Assembly: GCA_950295325.1 (NCBI GenBank)
Contig: OX485805.1
Location: forward strand, 49,192,758 to 49,252,757
DNA: 60,000 nucleotides
DNA from: Polytrichum commune
Taxonomy: Eukaryota; Streptophyta; Polytrichopsida; Polytrichales; Polytrichaceae
Direction of reading: 5' to 3'
The notes under the pieces were generated by a model, which was not told the DNA's origin, ran no database searches, and worked only from the letters and a program-made list of their open reading frames with translations. Position numbers and translations under genes: made by a program. Below, in pieces: positions 21,800 to 34,516 of the stretch (positions are counted from its first letter, which is position 1; each line of letters opens with the position of its first letter).

Positions 21800-22993
21800 G
21801 TCCCTAGATATAAAATCAGATGGCTATTTATAGATTCATTAATTTTGTTCAATACAAAATCAAAAATACAAAATAATTGTGAATTTGTGACATTGGAATA
21901 TTGTGTTGGCGTAGTTTTGATTATCCCCCAAATAATTACTATATTTAGAAACATATATATTCATCACATATGGATCTTTCGAACATTATGTTGCCATTGT
22001 TCCCCATGTTCCCTACGTTCACAATATTCGCATCCGAAACTACGGGTCCAATTTATTTTGAGACTTTCCAAAGTCTCCAATTAACGAATATAGTGTTACA
22101 TTAGTTTTAAGGATATGACTCCAAACTTAGAATATGCATTACATATACAACTATAATAAGAAGTATTCCAAAATTAATGTGGGCCACATTAAGCATTTTC
22201 CTAGCAAATTGATGTGGGTGAAAATTTTATGTTGTGTTCCACTATTTTATTTTATATAGGGTGTCAGTTGGAAGTCTTAAGGAAGAATGAGGGGATGACT
22301 TGAGGGCTTGGACCTAGCACATAATTTTCACCTTGGCTAGATATTTAGAGTGGCATGCATTAATTATTTTTTGGCTAACTATTCACCACACTCATAGGAC
22401 TATTTAGTGTAGTTCCCAAGAGCATATGTCCTAGTAGATGGTACTTGCATGTTAAACTCACTAGCCTACTAACATAGTCCATTACATTACATCAAGTTTT
22501 TGGTACACATGTAATATTTTATATATTTTTAAATAAATTTTGAGACAATTGAAAAAAGTTTATTTCATTGCCAAAAAAACCCGTACAAAGCCACTAGGGA
22601 AAAGAGAGTGTGGTGGGCTCTCTTGCATGCACCCGATGGAATAAAAACAATTCACATTGAGTAAACAACTTATGTCGCATGACTAACTAAGCCCACAATG
22701 AGCACTCTCATGTTCCAATGCATAGTTCTAGTGTTATGTCTATGGTAGAGGAGTTCGTTTCTACTTCCCCCCCCCCCAAAATAAATAAAAAAATAAAAAT
22801 AAAATTGTCACAAGTTATCATAAGCATTTTTTGCGTATTGCAAGGGGAGTAAGCAAGTCACCCAATTGGTGCCAAGTGTGGTTTGGAAAAAAAAACATCG
22901 TATTCTAGCATGTCGATGTTCAAAAACTAACTAAGTTCACTTTGGATGAGTTCGGTGATTTATGTTTTGGTCTTGGTTATCCATGGTCATTCC

Positions 22994-23358
22994 GGCACCA
23001 CGGGCCTTGGCTTGGTGGTTAGGGCTCATGGCCCCCAATGAGGAGGTTGTGGGTTCTATTCCCCATGCCGGCGTGGTGCTCACCACCTTAGTCCACCCAA
23101 CTAGGGTGGGGGGTCCTTGGACCTTGTTGTATGGGTACCTAAAGCCCTTTGGGGGGATACCATGTCCGGTATCTTCAAGGCACTAGTGGCTAGCTAGGAA
23201 CTAGTATAGTGTGTCACTATAGTGCCTATCCTCGAAAGGGGAGAGTAGTATTGCCCCAATGCCCCCTTGTCCGGTGGGCATCGGGTCATTGACATTACGA
23301 ACGGACACTTTATTCACGCCGGCCCCTTGCTAAAAAGGGACCGGACTTTCTATCTATC
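22994..23358 (+). mobile_element. tRNA-derived SINE with 10-bp target duplication
   Basis: A 365-bp element flanked by TGGTCATTCC (22984-22993 and 23359-23368). The 5' part looks tRNA-like: TTGGCTTGGTGGTTAGGGC as box A region and GGTTCTATTCCCC as box B region about 45 bp later. The 3' end is CTTTCTATCTATC rather than poly-A. This is the structure of a short interspersed element transcribed by RNA polymerase III. Confidence 0.85.
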
Positions 23359-25810
23359 TGGTCATTCCAAAATGTCACATGTTTAGATTAGTCAAACCTA
23401 GATCCTGATTGGCACTAGTATTTCACCCACACGCATGAATATTTTGAGATGGTTCTTTAGGGTGCCGTTTACGTCGAGGTTAGTCATTACAACTTGCGAA
23501 GGATGAGAAGGGGTGAAATTCCACCAAGAGCCAACATCCCTGCAATCAATGCTTTTAGTAAAATGCATGAATATTACAACGTAAGGGTAGAATGGGGATA
23601 AAGGGTTAAACATAAAATTCAAATGATTGCTTAGGAGGTTTGGTTTTCCCCAGCCAAAGTATTGCTAGTTCTTTCTTGCGGGTTGTTTGCAAGTCGCCTC
23701 CCGCTCTTGTGATTGGTTGCTTTTAGTCTTAGCTAGAGGGCACGAGGAACTCCATTAAAAAAAACTGATGGTAAGATAGATGAGTAGTAAGGCATTTGGG
23801 GATGTGACAAAAACTATCCCAACATATTGTTGCTTGGTAGATAAAACAACAATGAACATGTGTGAAAACTACTTAATACTAATACCTATTCGAAAATCTC
23901 CGGAGCAAGCTCTTGTAGGTGCATTGGGATAGCCGGATGCCTTTGTTGTAACCGAGAGAGCTTTACCCGGTTACAAGGAAAAACTTTGGTTATTTGATAA
24001 AGTCAGGTGGGAAGGAGGCATAAGAGTGTGCCATAGTGAGGGGATGGTCGTTTGAGCTTGTTGAACCCTTACCTTTTTTCTTCTTTTTTTGACACAAATT
24101 GAAAATTCAATTGGACCCAAAATACATGTTGGACCCTTACCTTGCGAAGAAGATAACATCAAGTGAGAAGGTGAGAAAACGAGAACCATGATCTCTTTTA
24201 GAGCTGAGAACGTGGAAACCATCTCCACCGACCTTCGAGCTTGGCCTACATGTCTTTGATGCGGACAACGAATCAAACTTTAGGGGATGTGTGGGGCTCT
24301 ATGGGAAAAGGCACCAAGGTTAAACTATTGCCATGATCCAACCCACAATACCCATTGTGATTGATTACAAATGCTTAGGTGACACTAGAGATAAAGCATG
24401 GAATTGGAGGCCAAAAATGATGTTTAAAATGGAGGTTCAAAAATGAATAACTCTAATAAAATGGCGCCTCCTTAAACGGTTGGTCACATTTCGGGGTATG
24501 TTGAAATAGAAAGGATGGTCATTATACTTTGGGTACATCTCCCAAAGAGATAAGACAAGAGGAGTTAACATCGTTGTTATTTGGGACGCGGATGTACATG
24601 TGAGTCCGGTTAGCTCTATAAGGTCACACGTTAGCTCCTCAAGGCTCATGTGTTGAGGTTGCACTTAGTGGCTTGGTTCAATAGGGCACCGACTTGGTCC
24701 TTCATAATTTAATGCAACCATTGGAGGTCAAAAGGTCAAGCTTTGGGCAAAGGCGGTGATGTCCGGAAGAAGTTTTGAATACCGATTCACCTATCTATTA
24801 AATGGTGCGCCTAGAAAGGTGACGCTAGATAAATTGGAAACCATTTGAGCCTTTATAGGTCTAAGGAGCTCATTGTACAACCTAAAGTGTGTGGGTATTA
24901 TTCGATTCATTTTCCAAGTTCTCCAACTTCTACGGATTTGATTTACACAACAAAACTTATGTAGTATTTCAAAATTACCACATAAGTTACAATGAAGCAT
25001 CAATACAAATCAGATTGAAAATTGGACCTCAATTGATTTAGTCAGGGTTATCAAAAGTGTATGTTTATTGGTTCTTTAGGTGGATACATAGGTCCTCCCA
25101 GTTGTGTTCCATGTCGAGTGTGAAGTAGTTAAGATATTTTGAAGACATAGTCCAATCTCTTTCGAACATGACATTTCTTATGGTGCTTATTCTATGACCC
25201 TCATCTAACCATATATTGATCAAATATAGATGCCCGACTAAGAAAAGTAACCGCATAACACCCACATACCTTAAGTTATATGCACAAGTCCTCACCAAAT
25301 TTGGGTTATCTATATCTAGAGGTTCCAAATATCGTTTAGTATAACATCGTACTTCAAAGAGAATATATAAATGTAATCATACGTAAATATGAATTTATAA
25401 TATAATATGACTTTAATGCCCGTTGATGATCAAAGAGCACCCAAGAGCATTCATGTTGTGTTTGAGCCCAATTTAATCTTCAAGTACATTAATTAAGGTG
25501 TTCAGCAAATTTCTAAAATGCAATTGATGAAAATGGTTCCAATTAGAGTCGATTCAACCATTGCTTGGTGAGTGAGTGGAGGGAATTGTGTGTTGACCTA
25601 GTAGCCTTGAAAGATGTTAGAGATCATGCAAAGGAGGACAATGTGCAATACATCTCCATCGATATAATGGCCTCACAAATCATGGCACATAAGTGGGGGG
25701 CCCAAGCAATGAGTTATTAGTTTTGACTTGACCATTCACACCGAAACTGATTGGAGTGAGAAAAAGAATTCTTTTATTTGATTTTAGGTGGGTTTATATT
25801 TGATCCATTT

Positions 25811-25880
25811 CCGAATGAAGTGATTGGCGGTTCGATTCCCACTGTGGAATCTTCTCTTTACTTAACGGAAAAAAACTAGG
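25811..25880 (+). mobile_element. SINE fragment
   Basis: GGCGGTTCGATTCCCAC matches a tRNA box B. It is followed by TGTGGAATCTTCTCTTTACT and AACGGAAAAAA, similar to the central part of the SINE family at 35.7 and 58.6 kb. Neither end is clear. Confidence 0.45.
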
Positions 25881-26238
25881 TAGGTAGGCAAGAAGCCAAG
25901 AGCCCACCCACCGCAAGGTAGGTAGCTTACCCCACCCTGCACCAAGAGGATTCTTGAGCAGGGTAGGACTAATGGGCTCAAATTCACGTCGGATTGCCCG
26001 ACGTTATTTTTATTTATTTATTTATTTGGTCCATATCTCACTTGTATAAATTTGGGTCCAAATAATATGCAATAATAATGTCACATCTACGGATGCTAGA
26101 AACCTTGTTTTTGGGTTGGCATACAAATTATATGTTTATAGAAAGTTGTGTTCCATGTTGTTAGGAAGAAACAAGATTAAAAAACTAGTTTATCAAATTG
26201 AAATTTTGCAAGTTGTTGGTACCTTAGTTTCTTTTAGA

Positions 26239-26588
26239 CTCGGGGGGGGGGGGGGGCAGTGTGTTAAGAAGTTAAGGATATAGGTGCGAACAACCACTAT
26301 TTTATAGGGGGGTATTACTTTCAATTCTCTTCTTTTTTTCACATGCTATCATTATATAAATTTCTACTTTGGGTTAATAGAAAAATGGCTTGCATTACTT
26401 ATAATTCCAAATTACTTATTATTCCATACCCTATAGTACTTTAAAGATGTCCAGTGCCATATTTGATACCCTATATTACTCTTAAGTCCATTTATAATTT
26501 TTAGCCCCCATGTTTTTAAAATACCCTATCATTTGTTCGCACGTATATTGCTACTCCAACCAATGACTACCCCCCCCCCCCCCCCGAG
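26239..26588. mobile_element. hAT-like MITE with poly-G/poly-C ends, second copy
   Basis: A 350-bp copy of the element at 14,337-14,656, with the same interior (GGGGGGTATTACTTTCAATTC..). It starts CTC plus a long G run and ends with a C run plus GAG. It is flanked by a perfect 8-bp duplication CTTTTAGA (26231-26238, 26589-26596). Confidence 0.9.
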
Positions 26589-27030
26589 CTTTTAGATTTT
26601 GTTGTCTTTTTGTAATCATGCCAACTACTCATGTTCTTGGTACATCAATCAAGATGTTGAGGAAGTGTTATCGTGATAAACCAAGTTACTAGAGATGGTA
26701 TATCATGATGAGAGTAGGTCCAAATATCCAACTTTTTGCCATGGACCAATGATAATTGAGGATAATTTTATAAAGGCTTCCGATTTTGTAAATTCACCAA
26801 AAATGGGTTTTGTGAGAAGTCTTAATGGAGAAGCAAAGGTGAACTCTTTGTTTACAACTAGGTTTAGAGATATGTTGTATATTATCATGCATAGTTGCAA
26901 GGTTGTAACGTGGGGAAGGGACGTGAAAGGTGAAAATTTCATGCAACACAAAATGCATGGAAGGATCACTTTGAATTACAAGACTTATGTTTGCTTTGAC
27001 TCTTAGGCATTGCAACTCACAACCAATGCT

Positions 27031-27968
27031 CGGGAACAACCGGCGGTTAGTTACCTCGGGGGGTGCACTGTACTAAACATGTATGAGTATACGTGAGTGC
27101 ACAGGAGGGGTATTGATTTGGACCTTGCCGTATTACATATACATATGGTATACATGTTATAATTTATAGTTACGTACATATATGGAAGGCCTTTAAAAAG
27201 TATACAATAATTGTACTTGTATGGTACTGATACTATACTACATATCATAAGTTTTCATATTGGATGCGGAGGAAGTTTTGTAATCGTTGGGTGGAGTATA
27301 GGGATCCAATTGACTTGATGGACCGTCCATCAAACGTGGAGATTGGTTTATGTTGGTATCATAAAGGGGCTAACAACAAGTGGACATATGATCTTACTGA
27401 TCATTTGATGGTAAACTTAGAGACAATAATTGCATTGGCTACAATGACATATATTGGTGAATCAAATGTTTATGAGTTACATCCGGGAGTGAAAAAGTTT
27501 TCAACGACTTTGCTGATGAAAGCTAGGATATTTTGTTATACATATTATAGGGGTTGATTATTGTTCAAAAGTACATTTGTATACTTATGTTAATGACTAT
27601 ATATGAATGGATGTTTTTTTGTGTATATATATTGTCACTTGTATATTTATTGTTGCAATTGTATGTGTATTACTTCATTTCACAAAAAATAACTTGTATA
27701 TAGGGGGTTTTTAGAGTATGCAATGAACGCACGTGATTCTAGGTTTTAATGAAAGGTGCACCCCCCGAGTTAGTTACAGATGAACCGGTTGAGTTTGAGA
27801 AGAAATAAGCGGTTGAAGTTGGAGACTTGAGCAGAATTACCAATCATTTTAGAGGAATCTATAGAATATACTTCAAATGAATAAAGAGAAACGGGAAGAT
27901 GTCAACATGTAACCAGTTGGATTTAGAATCACTAGGATCTTGACCGACTATGCCCAAAAAAATTCCAA
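27031..27968. mobile_element. ACCGGTT-type MITE, interrupted by the 715-bp element
   Basis: The segments 27031-27054 and 27778-27968 together match the short element at 46,379-46,604 (AACCGGC.GTTAGTTAC, GAACCGGTTGAGTTTGAG, ATCATT.TAGAGGAAT, TCAACATG.AACC). The hAT-like element at 27,055 inserted into its TTAGTTAC. Confidence 0.75.
27055..27769. mobile_element. hAT-like non-autonomous element, 715 bp, complete copy
   Basis: Inverted ends CTCGGGGGGTGCAC / GTGCACCCCCCGAG, flanked by a perfect 8-bp duplication TTAGTTAC (27047-27054, 27770-27777). It contains a 97-codon open frame (27264-27557, with WVEYRDPIDLMDRPSNVEIG) that may be a remnant of the mother element's coding sequence. I do not recognise it. 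The decayed copy at 14,153-15,101 is the closest relative in the window. Confidence 0.9.
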
Positions 27969-28317
27969 GGCACTGCTCACAACCAAATTATAAACATTGC
28001 TTCCCATTTGTGGAAAATGATATCATTATTCATATTCATAATAGTGTTATGTGGGACTAACATTATTCCAAGGAATATTCCCAGATATTTCGCACATTCG
28101 TTTTATGATTCAGGTTATGATTTGTTGTAAAAAACATAAGACAAAGTACCTTAAGAGAACTTTGACAAGGCATAAGTTGTTGCATCCACTTGAATCTAAT
28201 TCAAAACTGTGGCAAATATACATGGATGAGGCTAGGCCACATGTTTTGAATAAGCTCATTATTTCATCTCAACAAATGATGAAGTTCTCAAGGCAAGTAG
28301 TGTATTAGGATGCATAT

Positions 28318-29330
28318 GTTTTAATCAATGATGTTACATCATATTGCTTCGTGAGCTTTGCTTTTGCTAATACCTTTGGGTTGCAAGTAAAGAAGGGTAG
28401 TAGTACTTTGGTATTAGGCAATGATGATCAAGTACCTACGGGCGGGCATGTTAAAGTCCAGATTAAGATACAAAAATATCATAGTCAAATTAATTGCCTA
28501 GGCTCTAAGTTGAGTGATGGTATTGACATGATATTGTGCATGTTTATAAAGGCCGTCATAAAATGATTGTTTATGTGAACCTAGTGCAAAGTCAGAGTCC
28601 GAATTCCCATAGACTCACTGACATGCAATTCAAATGGTCTATTTGGAAGGGAGCAACCTCATTTCCAATTCAATTGACGGTGGTTGGAGATAACGTAAAG
28701 AACACAATGGCACCACCTTATGCCATAGTGTTGGAGGAATTTGCTGATGTGTTTCAGCCTTTACCAAGTGGATTGCCTCTAGAGAGGAAAATGGCCCATG
28801 TTATTTCCTTCGAGCTTGATGGGGAGCCACCTTTCTGGCCGATCTATAGTTTGAGTTATTTGAAGTTGCAGGAGGGGAAGACGTAGATCAAGGAATACTT
28901 GGAAAGAGAATGGATTGAGCCTAATTCATTGCCTTAGGGATCTCCCATATTATTTGTCAAGAAAAAGGTATGGACAGATGGGAATGGTGGTTGATTATTG
29001 TGCATTCAATAAGCAAACAACAAGGAATTGTTATCCGTTACCTCACATTGATGATTTGTTTGTTCAATTAGCATGTGCTAGTGTATTTTCATCTCTAGAT
29101 TCGGTGCAAGGATATCACTAGATGCGTACATGAGGAGAAGATGTAAAAAAAAAGGCATTCAGAACCCGGTTTGAGCATTATCACTTCAAGGTCTTGAGCT
29201 TTGGACTTACTAATGCCCCAATTACTTTCCAAGGAGTGATGAACCAAGTTTTTAATAGATTTATTGGGAAGTTTGTGTTGGTGAATCTTGACGATATCCT
29301 AATTTGCTCAAAGAGTGTTGAAGTGGTGTT
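28318..29330 (+). pseudogene. Ty3/gypsy retrotransposon remnant (protease and reverse transcriptase)
   Basis: Frame-shifted and stop-broken. At 28.32-28.56 kb the translation runs LINDVTSYCFVSFAFANTFG with a later GIDMILC, the outline of a retropepsin in which the DSG triad is lost. At 28.69-28.88 kb VLEEFADVFQPLPSGLP is the usual linker before gypsy reverse transcriptase. At 28.98-29.12 kb MVVDYCAFNKQT, YPLPHIDDL and FSSLDSVQGYH match RT blocks. At 29.26-29.32 kb NLDDILICSKS is the YxDD region with the Tyr changed. The sequence breaks off after this; no RNase H, integrase or LTRs were seen. Confidence 0.85.
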
Positions 29331-29339
29331 CCTTTTAAA

Positions 29340-31817
29340 TTTTGCTCAAAACTTTCAACTTTCCTTCTAACTTCAATTGTATTTGGTTGGGTTGGGGCAA
29401 GAAAAAGTCTCCCTATGCTAAAAATGTTTTTTTCTAATTTGTGTGTTGAGGTTTGTTGCAGGACCTCTTCTTTACTGTAACATGTCACCATCGTCATCGG
29501 CAGGCCCATGTTAGGGTATTCGATGAATGTCAATCATTTCTGGGTGGTAGCTATGAGAGATGTGCAACCCCGAGATCTTTTTTCATCAACGGATTTATTT
29601 GGATACGACGCAAAGTTGACATATGAGAACCCTCAATGTTCAAGATAATTGTATTTTTGTAAAAAAATTATCAGATGTGCATACATAAGTACTATTTTGG
29701 AAACAAAACAAGTATACACTAATCGCAAGCATTACGCATGCACCTCAAAGGTGAGACAATTGCAGAAGAAAACATGTTCTTTACATAATGACATGCGATG
29801 TGGTCAAATCTTTAAAACACTATCCTTGTGAACATTTAAAAGCATACATGTCATTACCAATCCCATTGAGTTCTCAGTCCCCCCCCCCCAACCCATTTTC
29901 TTCCATAGGACATACCCCAATGCATTTACCCACAATTCCCATTGTGAAACAAATGCCAAAAAAAAAATTAATTTTTTAGCACACTCTTTCCATAAGTTAA
30001 AATTCATGATTTAATTACTTCTTACAATCACACAAAATATATGTAAAGTTTATTTAAATTACTATAAATATAACATAATTTTAATAAAAGCATATGGCAT
30101 ACATTAATCTTGCATACAAGGTGCCCAACTTTACGTGACAACTCACATGGAATAAACCTCTCCCCACACTAGTCACCAAAAGTGACATGTGTACTAAGGT
30201 AGCTTAATACTTCCACAAACCGTGCTTCGCTTTCCATTGGTACATGTCTTAGATGGTTTGGATCCTTTCCGTTTCGTCCTCTCCCTTCCCTTTCCAAGTT
30301 CGAGCCCCTTAGATCAAGCACATTCATTAAGGTACTCACGATATTGTTGGGCACCCCCTCGCCAATGGAACACGGGGTTTCTTTGTCCAAGGACTACGCG
30401 GGGTCCTATAAGATTCCTCAAGTAATTGCCAAGGAGACGGTTTTGTGGAACAATTTGCACACGTCTACAATGACATCCCAACCCACTAGCAAGTTAAAAA
30501 GCCTAGGTGTCAACTTGCCACTCGAGATAGATACACCCTCAATGACTTGTACGGAAAATATCCAAGGTCAATATGGATGCCAAAACTTATGCTTGCGGTT
30601 TGGGGTGGTACTCCTCCATGTGCCTTTATAACAAAGCGTGTGCACCACATGGTGTGTGTTTCAATGGTGTGGACATTGCGGCCGTTTGGGCACAAAAGTG
30701 GGGGTAATGGAGTGAGACTCAAGGGGTAGTACAAGCTTTAGTAACTAAGTTTGTCCTCCGTAACACCCGGAACTTCCCCCAAAGGCCAAAGTTGTTGATC
30801 GGGTGGATAAGGGTGTGGGTGTTGGGATACTCAAAAAGCCAAATTTACTCTTGATTTTTATATTTAGGAACGGGTGTCTCTTTCCACGTAATAATGTTAT
30901 GAGATGAAACTAAGATGTACAACATGGGTCTTCTAAATAATATGTGATTCTTTAATTGAGATCCACTTGCTTCTCCTTCTTGCTTCTCTCTCTCTAAATA
31001 TATATATATATATATTATTATTTTAGATGTCAAATGAAAGTTTGGCTTTCATCATTGTCAAAAACTCAAAGAAGCCCACCAGGACCCAAAACAAGGAGAG
31101 AGACTATTGCTAGGATATTGTAGCTCTCTAGTAGCTTGGGCAAAAAAAATTAATTCTAAAGGTGGCTAAATTTATTAGAAATTAATTACGATGAATCCCC
31201 CCCCCAAAAAAAAAGAAATAACATTTGAAGAGTGCCTAAAATCACAATAATGCAAGTGACATTCACTGGAATCCAACAAGTAGCATCAAATAACTTCAAC
31301 AGTGTCTTCACGTGGCATCAATCTCACTCATGGACTAAAAACAATACAAGCATGAATTTGCTTCACAAGTCATGCTGACACACTACCATAAAAACGGGAA
31401 TGAGACAAGCAAATGGGAATGAATGTCTAACTTATTTTAGATTACTTTTTGAATTTGCCCAATTTTAGAATATTATTTTATGGGTTGCCTAACTTACTTT
31501 CACACTTTAATTATTTATTAGGCAGAAAGGTGCCCAAGCTGCTAGAGAGCTATGGTAAAAACATTGGAACCAAACACTCCCAAGCAACGTGAGACAAGGG
31601 TGAAACAAGTATGGATGCAAAACTAAGTCAAGGTTTTCACTCATGCGATCTTTGCATCCTCCGACGACCCTTGTCAAATAGTTTGGTGCACTTCAATCCT
31701 CCTTTTGGGGGAAACGGGGAGGCACTCAATGTAGCCCAAACAATACCACCTGGGTGTATGAAAGGATACTTAATAAAAGTTTGGCTTACAAAGTATACAT
31801 ATGGGATGGGTTTTGTA
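29340..31817. other. repeat-derived stretch, no intact gene
   Basis: AT-rich with homopolymer runs (C run near 29,880, A run near 31,208) and a CT/TA microsatellite (30,985-31,015). A GC-richer island at 30.2-30.8 kb has short open frames on both strands but nothing I recognise; it may be a retroelement relic. Near 31,030-31,100 a SINE-like 3' end (CATTGTCAAAAACTCAAAGA..CACCAGGACCC) recurs in other parts of the window. Confidence 0.4.
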
Positions 31818-32227
31818 CACGGGGGGTGCACTTCATTGTCAAGTTGAACACCACGTGCGATAAAACAAAATCTACTTTTTACATAAAGCATCACCAAGAT
31901 GGTTCAAAAGTTTATGGATTTTTTTTCATGAGTAGATATACATAGTATCTATTACATAGTAAAAATTGGTAACCAAATTTGATGATTTGTTTTTTTTATA
32001 AAACATACCGTTTCTAACTAGAATGACGCAACATTGAACTAAACAAATTACTACAAAAAATGAAGATGACTAAAAATTTCAAAAAAATATACAAAAGATA
32101 TTATCAATGGTTATGTGTATGCAGAAAAAATATCATAATTTTAAAAATTATCTATGGCATGTAATATAGGGTAGCAAACTTTTATCGCACGTGGTTATGA
32201 AATGTAAGGGGGTGTGATTCCCCCGTG
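31818..32227. mobile_element. hAT-like MITE, 410 bp
   Basis: Ends CACGGGG / CCCCGTG, flanked by a perfect 8-bp duplication GTTTTGTA (31810-31817, 32228-32235). The interior is the inverted counterpart of the 410-bp element at 34,099-34,508, sharing CATTGTCAAGTTGA near one end and ACCAAATTTGATGATTTG inside. Confidence 0.9.
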
Positions 32228-32335
32228 GTTTTGTAGAAATATATAATGCAGTATGAGTTTGAGGGAGGGGTAAGTGCGTGCCCTTACACTCCCTAAGGTC
32301 TACCACAAGAGGAGTTTATTTCATCTAGATATGCC

Positions 32336-33357
32336 CTTGGGGGGTGCACCCTTCATTTAAAACCAAGAACCACGTGCGTGCACATATAATAAAGTCGTGA
32401 AGACTTGTTAATCCCTTTGATGTCACTCATCAAAAGCATTTGAGTCTACAATATATGCCATAAAAGTAAATGCAATTATTGTTTCTAAATCTATCATCAA
32501 ATGATTCATAACATCATAAGTTCACTTATTGTTGATGCCTTTTTGATAGCAACATAAACCAATCTGCATATTCGATGGACAATCCATCGAGTCAATTGGA
32601 TTTCTATACTCCACCCAACGATCACCAAATTTTCTACGTATCCTATAAATCCATCCAAAAAACCAGACTTATTTGGAGCTAATTTTTTTGGTCTACCATA
32701 TTTTTTGACAATTCTAGCTTCATGTCTGTTCAAAAATCACACTCCACAATCACAACCAAGATTTCAACATACCGTCATGATTTGCAACAATAAGAACCTT
32801 TAGGCTTTGTATATAATATGTGAACCTTAATCCAAATCAACTGACCCTAGATAAAGTCAGATTGCCATTCAATTGACTAACAAGTGTACTTTTGAATATC
32901 CTAGACTCCCCTACATGTACATAAGCCACAATTGACTTTACATTAAATTGAGAGGGCATTTCAACATTTTCATGTTCATCAATTAGAACATCCAAGGCTT
33001 GTCAAAGCTCACTTTGCAACTCCACATCTTCATGTAAATCATTGTCAACTTGCGATTGCATCAATTCCGCCTCTATGACAACATCCTTGCACATGTGTGC
33101 ACTATGATCATCAGTCAATGTGTGATCATATTCACACTCCTCATCCTCCTCCATACTCCCAAATAAACAAGCCTCAATAAGTGTCATACATTACAAGTAC
33201 AAGTGTTGTATATTTCATAGAGGTCCTCGATATATGCACAAAACTACGAGTTATAATTTTTGTAGCATATATATACGTAGTGTGGAAAAGTTCATATTAA
33301 TACCCCTTGTATGGATTCACGTATACTCATACGGGTTATGAAAGGTGCACCCCCTGG
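32336..33357. mobile_element. hAT-like element of the 27055 family, about 1.0 kb
   Basis: Ends CTTGGGGGGTGCACC / GGTGCACCCCCTGG. The flanks are GATATGCC (32328-32335) and TATATGCC (33358-33365), an 8-bp duplication with one mismatch. The interior shares blocks with the 715-bp copy (AACATAAACCAATCT, GATGGACAATCCATC) and has extra sequence, including a 61-codon acidic open frame on the minus strand (33002-33187). It may be nearer to the mother element. Confidence 0.75.
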
Positions 33358-34098
33358 TATATGCCTTGGACCCCCAAAAAATTTATATAAGTTCATTCAT
33401 AAAGCAATACTTGTCATCATGTGTATCATACTTCAATGACTTTGTCAATTTTAGAAAAATTTATGAAAAGGGACAAAAATAATTATTTTTCAATCACTTC
33501 AATTTTGTGTTCATGACTGAGACAATTTACCAAATAGGACTTCAAAATCGCTACAAATATATATTAGAATATTATGTCATAATGATTTGAATATGTAGTC
33601 TTCTTCCATATCACGCTTTCTTTGGTATATACCGGGGGTTCCCACATGCACCGTGGCTCCCCCTCTTAACGAAGAATGCCCCCTCCCCCCCCCCCCCACA
33701 AACATGCAATTCGTGTATTATACTTAGGTGTGATAATAAAACTCCTAAGAGTTGGGTTTGCTCATAGAGGATTGACCTAGCATATTTGCACCTTTGGATG
33801 ATGTCCTCTGGGTGAGCATCCTCCTCTTATTTTGTAAAACATCCAACCCAACTCCATAACATATTCAACCATGTACGTCAGTTTCACTGATCTTAGATCA
33901 TGTCAATTGTATTTTAGACTCACAAACAAAGTAGTAATATTCAAACACTATTCATACATTTAGGAAGACACTTAGAAATTTGGGTGAAGTTATACTCACA
34001 CGAATCACTGTTCATCCGGGCATTTTTCACTAAACTACTATTCATAGCAACACTACTCATTGCCAATACCAAGACTATTCATCATATTCATATTATTC

Positions 34099-34508
34099 CA
34101 CGGGGAGGTCACTTCATTGTCAAGTTGACACCACGTGCGGACAAAGTTTGCTACCCCTACATTACATGTCATATATAATTTTAAAATTTATGATATTTTT
34201 TCTACATATACATAACCATTGATAGTATCTTTTGTATATTTTTTTGAAATTTTTGGTCATCTTTATTTTTTTTAGTAATTTTTTTAGTTCATTTCTGTGT
34301 CATTCTAGTTAGAAACGGTATGTTTTATGAAAAAAACAAATCATCAAATTTGGTTACCACTTTTGACTATGTCATAGGTACTGTGTATATCTACTCATGA
34401 AATTTTTTTGATAAAATTTTGACCCATTTTGGTGGTGCAACTTACCAAAAGAAGATTTTTTTTGGTCGCACGTGGTGTTCAACTTGACAATGGAGTGATC
34501 TACCCGTG
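34099..34508. mobile_element. hAT-like MITE, 410 bp, second copy
   Basis: Ends CACGGGGAGGTCAC / GTGATCTACCCGTG with inner matching CTTCATTGTCAAGTTGA arms. Flanked by a perfect 8-bp duplication TATTATTC (34091-34098, 34509-34516). Confidence 0.9.
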
Positions 34509-34516
34509 TATTATTC

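Larger units (their letters stand above)
21800..26238. other. repeat-derived stretch without an intact gene
   Basis: Apart from the SINE at 22,994-23,358 and a SINE fragment near 25.8 kb, I see no gene. On the minus strand at 24.4-25.3 kb there are stop-separated protein-like runs (for example VSNLSSVTFLGAPFNR) that may be an old retroelement. The similarity is too weak to name. A TTTA microsatellite lies near 26,008-26,025. Confidence 0.4.

Noticed and set aside
4890-22190. Possible terminal inverted repeats of the giant element (CCAATTTTGGAAAC near 4,900 against AGTATTCCAAAATTAATG near 22,160)
   Set aside because: Only about ten bases match, in AT-rich sequence, with no matching target duplication; this is within chance.
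22994-23070. A tRNA gene
   Set aside because: Box A- and B-like motifs are present, but acceptor and anticodon stems do not pair, and the segment is the head of a SINE with target duplications.
28051-28308. Open frame upstream of the gypsy remnant as a gag protein
   Set aside because: No zinc knuckle or capsid-like pattern; too short and without similarity I can recognise.
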